Shown here one piece after another: positions 54,308-62,277 of a stretch of DNA of 64,000 nt. The position numbers and the translations under genes were made by a program. The stretch is taken from NCBI RefSeq assembly GCF_003149745.1, contig NZ_QGEG01000002.1, forward strand, positions 434,001 to 498,000, given 5' to 3'. A model generated the notes under the pieces. That model did not search any database, was not told the DNA's origin, and was given only the letters and a program-made list of their open reading frames with translations. How positions within the stretch are numbered: position 1 is the first letter of the stretch; each line of letters begins with the position of its first letter. The stretch comes from Flagellimonas aquimarina (lineage in GTDB: Bacteria > Bacteroidota > Bacteroidia > Flavobacteriales > Flavobacteriaceae).

Positions 54308-55521
54308 AAAAAGTAAAAATCATGATCGGCATTTTGTTTGTTTCCGCTTTGGGGAATGCACAAGGGTTGCAGTCCTATATTAATGAAGCCCAGGTAAACA
54401 ACTCAAATATTCAAGCATATGAAGTTCGATATAACATTGCCCAGGAGAAGGTGAACGAGGCCAATTGGCTTCCCAATACCGAATTCGGAGCTGGGTATTT
54501 TGTAAGTGAACCCGAGACAAGAACGGGGGCCCAAGTAGCCCGATTTTCGGCCAAACAAATGCTGCCCTGGTTTGGTACGGTTTCCACTCGTCAAAAGTAT
54601 GCCACAGCCATGGCTGAAACAGACTATGTGGATTACGTTGTTGCCAAACGAAAGTTGGCCTTGTCCGTGACACAGTCCTATTACAAGCTGTACAGCCTAA
54701 AGGCCAAGCAAGGTGTGTTGGACAAGAACATTCAATTGCTCAAAACCTACGAAACCTTGGCATTGACCTCAGTGGAAGTAGGCAAGGCAAGTGCAGTGGA
54801 TGTTTTGCGATTGCAAATTCGCCAGAACGAACTGCAGCAGCAAAAGGAAATCTTACAGGAGCAGTTTGTGGCGGAACAAGCCAATTTCAATGCGTTGTTG
54901 AATCGGGATACCGGTTTGGCCGTTGAAGTGGTCGAGGCAGTAAATATTCCCGAAAATGACCCTGTGATTATTGATAGCTTACAGTTAAACCCTGAGCTCC
55001 TACGTTTTGACAAAATGTATGAGTCGGTGACCCAAGCAGAATCGGTCAATCAAAAAGAGGGTGCACCCATGCTTGGTTTTGGGCTGGACTATGTTCCTGT
55101 ACAAGAGCGACCCAATATGACTTTCAGTGATAATGGTAAAGACATCGTAATGCCGATGGTGTCACTGTCCATTCCAATTTTCAACAAACGGTACGATTCC
55201 AGAACCAAACAGAATGAACTCCGCAAACAAGAAATTGAATTCCAAAAGCAGGAAAGATTCAATGTCCTGGAGTCGGCTTTGGCAAAAGCCATATCAATCC
55301 GTAATGAAGCCCGCATTGCTTTTAACACCCAGGCTAAAAATTTGAGACAGGCCGAAGACGCGGAGCAAATCCTGATAAAGAATTATGAAACTGGCACCAT
55401 TGATTTCAATGATGTGCTGGATATTCAAGAACTCCAACTAAAATTTCAATTAAATCAAATCCGATCGGTGCAACTGTACTACATGCAATCTGCACTCATC
55501 AATTATTTAATAAACAAGTAA
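54304..55521 (+). CDS. TolC-family outer membrane factor (CusC-like)
   Basis: About 405 residues from the ATG at 54304, whose A and TGA overlap the cusA stop. A longer frame opens at 54268 inside cusA, but its first 12 residues lack signal-peptide character. From 54304 a proper signal (KIMIGILFVSALGNAQG) is obtained. Two OEP repeats of long alpha-helices are present (ANWLPNTEFGAGYF, LQIRQNELQQQKEILQEQ, then the second NELRKQEIEFQKQE). It forms the outer membrane channel of the CusABC-type pump. The family usually has longer N-termini; it is otherwise complete. Confidence 0.9.
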   Translation: MKKVKIMIGILFVSALGNAQGLQSYINEAQVNNSNIQAYEVRYNIAQEKVNEANWLPNTEFGAGYFVSEPETRTGAQVARFSAKQMLPWFGTVSTRQKYATAMAETDYVDYVVAKRKLALSVTQSYYKLYSLKAKQGVLDKNIQLLKTYETLALTSVEVGKASAVDVLRLQIRQNELQQQKEILQEQFVAEQANFNALLNRDTGLAVEVVEAVNIPENDPVIIDSLQLNPELLRFDKMYESVTQAESVNQKEGAPMLGFGLDYVPVQERPNMTFSDNGKDIVMPMVSLSIPIFNKRYDSRTKQNELRKQEIEFQKQERFNVLESALAKAISIRNEARIAFNTQAKNLRQAEDAEQILIKNYETGTIDFNDVLDIQELQLKFQLNQIRSVQLYYMQSALINYLINK

Positions 55522-55532
55522 ATCTGATAATA

Positions 55533-55802
55533 ATGAACACGAGAATCAAAACATTTTTAGCGATCACCTTGCTTGCAACACTATTACTTTCTGTATCGTG
55601 CAAGGGCAAAACGGAGCAAAACACCGAGGCCAATACCGAGCAAATTGAAACAAACGAAAAGCAGGGCAAGGAATATACATCTGCATATGTGTGCCCAATG
55701 CACTGCGAAGGTAGTGGCAGTGACACCGAAGGCACTTGCCCTAAATGCGGTATGGACTATGTGGCCAACGTAGAACATCAAAATGATGGGCATACCCATT
55801 AA
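55533..55802 (+). CDS. lipoprotein with one heavy-metal-binding domain
   Basis: 89 residues. Lipobox LLLSVSC with the lipid-attached cysteine at 23, a Glu/Lys/Thr-rich linker, then a 25-residue metal-binding domain (YVCPMHCEG at 53-61 and TCPKCGMDYV at 68-77) and a His-containing tail ending HTH. This domain (C-P-M-H ... C-P-x-C-G-M) also occurs in the P-ATPase and CusB of the same row. Probably a periplasmic or outer membrane metal-capture protein delivering to the pump. It lies 11 bases after the tolC-like gene. Confidence 0.85.
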   Translation: MNTRIKTFLAITLLATLLLSVSCKGKTEQNTEANTEQIETNEKQGKEYTSAYVCPMHCEGSGSDTEGTCPKCGMDYVANVEHQNDGHTH

Positions 55803-55822
55803 AAAGTAAACCCCGAACCACA

Positions 55823-56380
55823 ATGGCTTCAGTTAAGGTAAAAAATATGGTATGCGACCGGTGTAAATCGGTTTTGAAATCTGAGTTGGAAAGAAACGGA
55901 TTTTATGTGGCCCATATTGAATTGGGAGAAGTTCGATTTAAGGAGGGTTCGGATATTGAAATGAGCAAGATTCGGGAGATTTTGACCACTAATGGTTTTG
56001 AACTGGTAATCGATCAGAAAGAACAATTGATTGCCCAAATCAAAAACCATCTGATTGTTGGACTGCAAGACCAAGATTTGAACCAAAATCTCTCGGAATA
56101 TCTTGTAGACAAGTTGAACAAAGATTATTCCGTGTTGAGTAAATTGTTCAGTGCCCATGAAGGGATTACCATTGAGAAGTACTTCATCGGTCTTAAAATT
56201 GAAAAGGCGAAGGAGCTTGTTCAAATGGGGGACAGAACATTTTCCGAAATAGCCTATCAATTGGGCTATACCAGTAGCAGCCATTTGGCAAGGCAGTTCA
56301 AATCAGCAACAGGAATGTCAATGGGAGTATACCAAAAAGCAAGGGAATGGAATAGAAAACCGTTAGATCAAATTGTATAA
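55823..56380 (+). CDS. AraC-family regulator with N-terminal CxxC, metallochaperone-like
   Basis: 185 residues. Residues 1-70 resemble a heavy-metal-associated (HMA) fold: VKVKNMVCDRCKSVLKSELE has the MxCxxC metal-binding loop shape with Cys11 and Cys14, followed by FYVAHIELGEVRF. The rest (about 80-180) is an AraC-type DNA-binding domain: helices IEKYFIGLKIEKAKELV, FSEIAYQLGYTSSSHLARQFKSATGMSMGVYQ. This suggests a one-component metal sensor for the row. It stands between the lipoprotein gene (20 bases) and copA (68 bases), and copA has its own promoter-like element. Confidence 0.88.
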   Translation: MASVKVKNMVCDRCKSVLKSELERNGFYVAHIELGEVRFKEGSDIEMSKIREILTTNGFELVIDQKEQLIAQIKNHLIVGLQDQDLNQNLSEYLVDKLNKDYSVLSKLFSAHEGITIEKYFIGLKIEKAKELVQMGDRTFSEIAYQLGYTSSSHLARQFKSATGMSMGVYQKAREWNRKPLDQIV

Positions 56381-56422
56381 ATAAAACCCATAATTGTGCA
56401 AAACTTTGGAAACAGCAATAGG

Positions 56423-56430
56423 TAGTTTTG
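56423..56430 (+). promoter_or_regulatory. candidate -7 element of the copA gene
   Basis: TAGTTTTG fits TAnnTTTG and lies 18 bases before the copA ATG. TTTG occurs 14 bases upstream (56405-56408), shorter than the usual spacing, so an activator such as the adjacent AraC-type protein may be needed. Confidence 0.4.
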
Positions 56431-56448
56431 GCGGTTAATTTAAAAACT

Positions 56449-58956
56449 ATGAAACACACCTATCACATACACGGAATGAGTTGTAATGGTTGCCGAAATC
56501 ACGTTGAGAAAACACTTAACGCTGTTGATGGCGTAACCAGTGCTGTGGTTAATTTGGTAAAAAAGGAAGCTATCATCGAAATGGAATACCATATCGAAAT
56601 AGATACGTTTCAGCAAGCATTGGAGAAGGAGGGAGGCAACTATAGCATACATCTGCCTGGAGAACACCATCATCATCATCCTGAAAAGGAAAATAAGGTG
56701 AAACCAAAAGGCAAAGGAACAGGAACGTTTTATTGCCCAATGCACTGTGAAGGGGATAAGACCTATGATAAAGCCGGTGACTGCCCTGTTTGTGGTATGG
56801 ATTTGGTCGAGGAACAAAGTTTGAAAACGAGCTCAGTGGGTGGCAAATGGACCTGTCCGATGCATCCAGAGGTTGTTAAGGACAAACCCGGCAGCTGCCC
56901 TATATGTGGAATGGATTTGGTGCCCATGAAACCGGATCTCTCTGCTGAGGAGAAGACCTACCATAAGTTGCTCAAAAAGTTTTGGGTTGCGGTGGCCTTT
57001 ACCCTACCCATTTTTCTCATTGCAATGAGCGAGATGGTTCCAAACAATCCATTGTACAATGTTTTGGAGCAGAAATATTGGAACTGGTTGCAGTTCGTAT
57101 TTTCAATTCCTGTGGTGTTTTATGCCACTTGGATGTTTTTTGAGCGTGCCTATCGGAGTATCAAGACCTGGAATCTGAATATGTTTACCCTCATTGGAAT
57201 AGGAGCGGGAGTTGCGTGGATTTTTAGCATAGTTGGGATGTTTTTGCCAGATGTGTTTCCGGAGCAGTTCAAAACGGAACATGGAACAGTACATGTTTAC
57301 TTTGAGGCAGCAACGGTTATTTTGACGCTGGTACTGCTCGGTCAATTATTGGAAGCTAGAGCGCATAGCAAAACCAATTCAGCTGTGAAGGAACTTTTAA
57401 AATTGGCACCTAACAAGGCGATAAAAGTAGTGGATGGCGAGGAATTTGAAGTAAGCATAGATACAATAGAAATAGGGGATGTCCTAAAAGTAAAGCCTGG
57501 GGATAAAATTCCTGTGGATGGAGTTATAACAGAAGGATACAGTGCCATAGACGAGTCGATGATCACGGGGGAACCTCTCCCAGTAAACAAAACTGAGGGC
57601 GACAAGGTCAGTAGTGGAACCATCAATGGGAATCAATCCTTTTTGATGAAAGCCGAGAAAGTAGGGAGTGACACACTACTTTCCCAAATTATCACGATGG
57701 TGAATGATGCTAGTCACAGTCGGGCGCCCATACAAAAATTGGCAGATACCGTTTCCGCTTATTTTGTTCCCATTGTTGTGCTAATTGCAGTAGTGACATT
57801 TGCTGTTTGGGCCATTTGGGGACCAGAGCCTGCTTACGTCTATGCTTTGGTGAATGCCATCGCTGTCCTGATCATTGCTTGCCCCTGTGCGTTGGGATTG
57901 GCTACACCCATGTCTGTTATGGTGGGTGTAGGAAAAGGTGCCCAAAATGGAGTGCTCATCAAAAATGCGGAGGCATTGGAAAAAATGGACAAGGTGGACA
58001 CCTTGATTGTCGATAAGACAGGAACCATCACCGAAGGAAAGCCAACAGTGGAAAAAGTGGGTTCGTTCAGTCAAGACCTCAATGAGAGCGATATTCTTGA
58101 AATGATTGTTGCTCTAAACAGTAACAGTGAACACCCATTGGCCAAGGCGACCGTGGTTTATGGTAAAGAAAAAGGAGCAAAAGCAAAAAAAGCTGAACAA
58201 TTCATTGCGGTGACCGGAAAAGGTGTTGAGGGAATAGTGGATGGAAAATTGTTGGCGCTTGGTAATCCTAAAATAATGGAATATGCCAATGCAACAATTT
58301 CCGATAGTATGAAAATGGAGGCCAAGGAATATCAGCAGCAAGGAAAAACGGTTTCATACTTATCAGCTGATGGGAAGGTCGTTGGCTATGTGGTCATTGG
58401 TGATAAGATCAAAAAGACCAGCGCGAAGGCTATAAAGGAGTTGCAAAATAAAGGAGTGGCCGTGATTATGCTCACAGGAGACAACCATGAAACGGCAAAA
58501 GCTGTGGCAAATGAGCTCAATCTGGCTGACTTCAAAGCAAGTATGTTGCCCGAAGATAAGCTTAGAGAGGTGGAACGACTGCAATCTGATGGCAAAGTGG
58601 TGGCAATGGCTGGCGATGGCATCAATGATGCGCCTGCGTTGGCCAAAAGCGATGTGGGCATTGCAATGGGCACGGGTACGGATGTAGCAATAGAGAGTTC
58701 GGCAATTACCCTAGTAAAAGGTGATCTTCATGGTATTGTCAAAGCCAGAAACCTTAGTGATGCCGTGATGAAGAATATTAAGCAAAATCTATTTTTTGCT
58801 TTGATATACAACACCTTGGGAGTTCCAGTTGCAGCAGGTGTATTATATCCCGTCTTCGGAATATTGTTATCTCCTATGATTGCGGCCCTCGCAATGAGCT
58901 TTAGTTCAGTATCTGTAATTGCAAATGCATTGCGCTTAAAACGAGTAAAAATTTAG
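56449..58956 (+). CDS. copA: copper/silver-type P1B ATPase with HMA and two heavy-metal-binding domains
   Basis: 835 residues from the ATG at 56449 (an upstream TTG at 56428 would add seven residues but is not needed). HMA domain with GMSCNGC (9-15), then a His cluster (73-77), then two CPMH/CGMD domains (about 94-120 and 133-160). The P-type core follows: eight membrane segments, phosphatase motif MITGEP, transmembrane CPC in IACPCALGLATP, phosphorylated aspartate in VDKTGTITEG, SEHPLAKA in the N domain and GDGINDAPAL. It exports Cu(I) or Ag(I) from the cytosol at the cost of ATP. It is adjacent to the PepSY gene with no gap. Confidence 0.94.
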   Translation: MKHTYHIHGMSCNGCRNHVEKTLNAVDGVTSAVVNLVKKEAIIEMEYHIEIDTFQQALEKEGGNYSIHLPGEHHHHHPEKENKVKPKGKGTGTFYCPMHCEGDKTYDKAGDCPVCGMDLVEEQSLKTSSVGGKWTCPMHPEVVKDKPGSCPICGMDLVPMKPDLSAEEKTYHKLLKKFWVAVAFTLPIFLIAMSEMVPNNPLYNVLEQKYWNWLQFVFSIPVVFYATWMFFERAYRSIKTWNLNMFTLIGIGAGVAWIFSIVGMFLPDVFPEQFKTEHGTVHVYFEAATVILTLVLLGQLLEARAHSKTNSAVKELLKLAPNKAIKVVDGEEFEVSIDTIEIGDVLKVKPGDKIPVDGVITEGYSAIDESMITGEPLPVNKTEGDKVSSGTINGNQSFLMKAEKVGSDTLLSQIITMVNDASHSRAPIQKLADTVSAYFVPIVVLIAVVTFAVWAIWGPEPAYVYALVNAIAVLIIACPCALGLATPMSVMVGVGKGAQNGVLIKNAEALEKMDKVDTLIVDKTGTITEGKPTVEKVGSFSQDLNESDILEMIVALNSNSEHPLAKATVVYGKEKGAKAKKAEQFIAVTGKGVEGIVDGKLLALGNPKIMEYANATISDSMKMEAKEYQQQGKTVSYLSADGKVVGYVVIGDKIKKTSAKAIKELQNKGVAVIMLTGDNHETAKAVANELNLADFKASMLPEDKLREVERLQSDGKVVAMAGDGINDAPALAKSDVGIAMGTGTDVAIESSAITLVKGDLHGIVKARNLSDAVMKNIKQNLFFALIYNTLGVPVAAGVLYPVFGILLSPMIAALAMSFSSVSVIANALRLKRVKI

Positions 58957-59679
58957 ATGATCATGATAAAAAGGCACACAGCAAAATGGATTCGAAAATC
59001 ACATAGATACCTAGGAATCTTCTTGGGCATTCAATTTTTGTTCTGGACCATTAGTGGTTTATACTTTAGTTGGACAAATATTGATGACATACACGGTGAC
59101 CATTTTAAGAACATGGAATACCAGCCCCCCGCGTTTTCGGATTTAATGGCACCTTCCCTATTAAATCTTAAAGAAGGGATAAATTCGATTGAAATCAGGG
59201 ATATCAATGGTAAACCCTATTATTGGATCAACAAGAACCGATTGTTCAATGCCGTGGATGGAACCCCCAAGCCATCCATCAATGAAGAAGAGGCCCTTTA
59301 CGTTGCTGGCAATTACATGAGGAATGGACTGGAAATTTCAGATGTTTCCCTGATAGAAAAGACGGGAAAACATCACGAATACAGAGAAAAACTTTTACCC
59401 GCTTATGTCATCACCTATAAGAGCGATGAAAACTTAAAGGCCTATGTGTCCACCATTGATGGAAAGTTCCAGACGGTTCGCCACAGAGATTGGCGCATTT
59501 TTGATTTTCTATGGATGACCCATACGATGGATTATGAGGGGAGAGATAACTTTAATACCACGGTACTTAGGGCTTTTTCATTATTAGGGTTGATAACAGT
59601 TCTAAGTGGATTTATCCTATGGTATATAAGTTCACCCTCAATTGTAAATATTAAAAATCGATTAAAAAGAAAGAGATGA
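58957..59679 (+). CDS. PepSY domain membrane protein
   Basis: 240 residues. Two membrane segments, one near the start (YLGIFLGIQFLFWTISGLYFSW, with the HRYLG motif preceding) and one at the end (LLGLITVLSGFILWYIS), enclose a periplasmic region containing a PepSY-like element (EEALYVAGNYMRNG and VSTIDGKFQTVRHRDWRIFDFLWMTHTMDY). PepSY-TM proteins are often linked to metal or redox reactions; specific function unknown. It directly follows copA and overlaps the cusB start by 4 bases, so it belongs to the same operon. Confidence 0.8.
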   Translation: MIMIKRHTAKWIRKSHRYLGIFLGIQFLFWTISGLYFSWTNIDDIHGDHFKNMEYQPPAFSDLMAPSLLNLKEGINSIEIRDINGKPYYWINKNRLFNAVDGTPKPSINEEEALYVAGNYMRNGLEISDVSLIEKTGKHHEYREKLLPAYVITYKSDENLKAYVSTIDGKFQTVRHRDWRIFDFLWMTHTMDYEGRDNFNTTVLRAFSLLGLITVLSGFILWYISSPSIVNIKNRLKRKR

Positions 59680-61439
59680 AAAGGAATATTATTTATATCG
59701 TAATTGCAGCTATCGTTGGCTTGGGGGTTGGATATTTTCTATTTGGAGAATCCAATACCGAGACTATGGAAATGACAGAACATAATCATAGTCCGGAAAA
59801 TGGACAAATGTGGACTTGTTCCATGCATCCGCAAATTATGCAGCCAGAAGCTGGGGATTGTCCAATCTGCGGAATGGATTTGATTCCAGCGGACGCAGGA
59901 GCTGATGGATTGTCTCCTGAACAGTTCAAAATGACAGCAAATGCAATGGCTTTGGCAAACATACGGACCACCGTGGTGGGAGATACTGAGGGTGATAACG
60001 ATAACACAATTTCCTTATCTGGTAAGATTGCAGTTAACGAGGAAGCAATGGCCGTGCAAGCCAGCTATTTTGATGGAAGGATTGAACGATTGAATGTAAA
60101 TTATGAGGGGCAAGCGATTCGAAAGGGTCAATTACTGGCAACTATTTATTCACCTGAACTGGTGGCCGCACAACAAGAATTGTTGACAGCAGCTTCTCTA
60201 AGGGAATCGCAACCACAATTATACAGTGCGGTACGCAATAAGCTAAAACTTTGGAAATTATCGGATAATCAAATCAATAGCATCGAAAGCTCGAGTAAAG
60301 TAAAGGAGAATTTCCCTGTGTATGCAACAGTTTCCGGAACAGTCTCAGAAGTAATGAGCTCTGAAGGGGACTATCTAAAAAAGGGTCAACCGATTGTCAA
60401 GGTCAGCAATTTGAACACGGTTTGGGCTGAGTTTGATGTCTATGAGAGCCAATTATCCCAATTTAAAAAAGGACAGAAAATCAGCATAGCTGCCAATGCC
60501 TACCCCAATAAGACATTTGATGGTGAAGTAACGTTCATTGACCCTGTGCTGGACAACACGACCAGAACTGTTACTATACGCGCCACGCTTAGCAATCAAA
60601 AAGATATGTTTAAGCCTGGGATGTTCGTATCTGGCAAAATTGAGAGCGGTTTAGTCACTCCCCAAGCATCATTGCTGGTACCCTCAAGTGCCATAATGTG
60701 GACAGGGGAACGCTCTTTGGTCTATGTAAAGGCAAATGGGGATGAGCCCATATTTGAAATGCGTGAGGTAATGCTGGGGGCAAGAAGTGGGGACCAAATT
60801 GAGGTCGCCAATGGCCTTGATTACGGTGAAGAAATCGTGACCAATGGAACCTTTACTGTAGATGCCGCGGCACAATTACAAGGCAAAAAAAGTATGATGA
60901 ACAAAACAGGAGGCAAGACCATGACAGGTCACGAAGGCCATATGGGAATGCTGGAGAACAATAGTTCTTCAGACATTTCGGGAGAAATGATGAAAATAAA
61001 ATTTTCAGATGGTTTCCAGAAAGATTTTGAAGCGGCATTGCCTGCCTATTTAAAATTAAAGGATGCTCTGGTATCCGGTGATGCACCAAAAACATCTATG
61101 GATGCCATTGCAACTTTGGAAATTCTGAAGAAGCTCGATTTGTCTGATACGGGAGCTATGGAAAAAGCACACGTAAATAAGAGTATTGAGATGTTGGAAG
61201 CTATCGCCAAGAAGGAAGATTTGGAAAACCAACGTATCCATTTTGTGATTCTGAACGAAAATATTGTCGCCATTGCTAGTAACTTGGATTCATTGGACAA
61301 TACTTTGTATGTCCAAAAATGTCCAATGGCCAACAACAATAGAGGAGCTGTTTGGTTAAGTACCGAAAACGAAATTCGAAATCCATATTTTGGTGATGCG
61401 ATGCTTACTTGTGGGAGTGTTGTAAAAATATTGAAATAA
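59676..61439 (+). CDS. cusB: CusB-type periplasmic adaptor with metal-binding domain and DUF3347-like end
   Basis: 587 residues. One N-terminal anchor (IIYIVIAAIVGLGVGYFLFG), a heavy-metal-binding domain (MWTCSMHPQIMQPEAG at 45-60, DCPICGMDLIP at 61-71), then the HlyD-type adaptor: beta-barrel, barrel-sandwich (GRIERLNVNYEGQAIRKGQLLATIYSPEL) and a short hairpin. The last 140 residues (about 445-587), with FEAALPAYLKLKDALVSGD and VYVQKCPMANNNRGAVWLS-like sequence near the end (here LYVQKCPMANNN), correspond to a DUF3347 domain that in other proteins binds copper. It links CusA with the TolC-like channel. Overlaps the PepSY gene by 4 bases. Confidence 0.92.
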   Translation: MKRNIIYIVIAAIVGLGVGYFLFGESNTETMEMTEHNHSPENGQMWTCSMHPQIMQPEAGDCPICGMDLIPADAGADGLSPEQFKMTANAMALANIRTTVVGDTEGDNDNTISLSGKIAVNEEAMAVQASYFDGRIERLNVNYEGQAIRKGQLLATIYSPELVAAQQELLTAASLRESQPQLYSAVRNKLKLWKLSDNQINSIESSSKVKENFPVYATVSGTVSEVMSSEGDYLKKGQPIVKVSNLNTVWAEFDVYESQLSQFKKGQKISIAANAYPNKTFDGEVTFIDPVLDNTTRTVTIRATLSNQKDMFKPGMFVSGKIESGLVTPQASLLVPSSAIMWTGERSLVYVKANGDEPIFEMREVMLGARSGDQIEVANGLDYGEEIVTNGTFTVDAAAQLQGKKSMMNKTGGKTMTGHEGHMGMLENNSSSDISGEMMKIKFSDGFQKDFEAALPAYLKLKDALVSGDAPKTSMDAIATLEILKKLDLSDTGAMEKAHVNKSIEMLEAIAKKEDLENQRIHFVILNENIVAIASNLDSLDNTLYVQKCPMANNNRGAVWLSTENEIRNPYFGDAMLTCGSVVKILK

Positions 61440-61472
61440 GGTAGGGAATCAGTATTTGGGTTTAATTAAAAA

Positions 61473-61492
61473 GGCCAAACAAAATGTTGGCC
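61473..61492 (+). terminator. hairpin after cusB
   Basis: GGCCAA (61473-61478) and TTGGCC (61487-61492) form a six-pair stem with an eight-base loop 33 bases after the cusB stop, followed by an AT-rich run containing TTTTTT. A plausible end of the metal-resistance transcript. Confidence 0.45.
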
Positions 61493-61528
61493 ATACAGTA
61501 CTTTTTTAAAAGATTTCATAATAAAAAA

Positions 61529-61555
61529 CAAAAAAATCCCCCAAGGTGGGGCTTT
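61529..61555 (-). terminator. Rho-independent terminator of the acidic lipoprotein gene
   Basis: On the minus strand CCCC-ACCTT-GGGG is followed by GATTTTTTTG; the plus-strand arms are 61538-61542 and 61548-61551. It lies about 30 bases past the stop of the minus-strand lipoprotein gene. Confidence 0.65.
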
Positions 61556-61585
61556 CCTGTAAGTATTTATCTATCCTCTCGGATT

Positions 61586-62029
61586 TTAATTTCCTTCGCT
61601 CAAAGAGAAACTACCATCTCCATTGAAAGAGTTAACGGTGATTGTTACCGACCATACCCCAGAGGTTCCGGCATCAGTTACCCCAGAAAAGGAATCCGGC
61701 TCAACCGCTCCGTCCAAAGACCTGTTCAAAACAGTAGTGCCATCAGCATCCAATACCACTATGTTGAAAGTACCGTCGGTAGTTGCTGTAATATCAGCAT
61801 TGTAGTCTGCTGTTGTCAGATTGTTCAACCAAACGAATGTCCTAGTGGCACTTCCACCATTTCCTGTGAAGTCACCATCAACATCCCCATTGAAATCGTC
61901 ACCGTTATCGAAAACCACGCCATTGACCCTTACTTGGACCATGGTATCATCGTCGTCATTGCTACAGCCAACAAAGGCAGTGGACGCAACAACAGTGAAA
62001 ATCATAAAGAAAAACTTAGTAAGTTTCAT
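61586..62029 (-). CDS. small acidic lipoprotein, unknown function
   Basis: 147 residues. Signal peptide with lipobox AFVGC (cysteine near residue 22), followed at once by SNDDDD, a motif common in surface-exported Bacteroidota lipoproteins. The mature part is strand-rich and Asp/Thr/Gly-rich (FDNGDDFNGDVDGDFTG, then alternating strand segments), perhaps a calcium- or metal-binding beta sandwich. The family is unrecognised. A longer plus-strand frame overlaps this gene but lacks signal or domain features. It converges with cusB and lies inside the flanking repeats. Confidence 0.7.
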   Translation of the reverse strand: MKLTKFFFMIFTVVASTAFVGCSNDDDDTMVQVRVNGVVFDNGDDFNGDVDGDFTGNGGSATRTFVWLNNLTTADYNADITATTDGTFNIVVLDADGTTVLNRSLDGAVEPDSFSGVTDAGTSGVWSVTITVNSFNGDGSFSLSEGN

Positions 62030-62234
62030 AATAATTGTAAGATTTGATTATTAGTACATGTAACAGCTAGAACGCAAATAACCCTGCATTATTTTTTCAA
62101 GGGTTATGTACCCTTGGGCTCTAAGTTCTTCATGTCTTCTCTATTAGTACCCACATAAAACAGTTTCTGGTGGATGATAGGTGTACTGATAAACGGGCAT
62201 TTTATGGGACTTTTTGGGCAGAAGGAGTAGATTC

Positions 62235-62259
62235 CCAAAAAATGTTCGTTTTAAGGGAC
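62235..62259 (+). repeat. right copy of 25-bp direct repeat flanking the metal island
   Basis: CCAAAAAATGTTCG followed by TTTTAAGGGAC, 23 of 25 positions equal to the copy at 49938-49962. A shorter related motif, TTTTATGGGAC, lies 50 bases upstream (62200-62210). The repeat ends 19 bases before the mannitol dehydrogenase stop codon. Confidence 0.6.
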
Positions 62260-62277
62260 TATCCAAAAATTTAGCTT

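Noticed and set aside
61484..62047. 187-codon plus-strand open frame opposite the acidic lipoprotein gene
   Set aside because: No signal peptide or domain and a composition expected from the antisense of an Asp/Thr-rich gene; the minus-strand frame has a lipobox and its own terminator.
62098..62116. Hairpin CAAGGGT-TATGT-ACCCTTG between lipoprotein and dehydrogenase genes
   Set aside because: No T run follows on either strand in the right direction for a terminator; left as an unexplained short inverted repeat.
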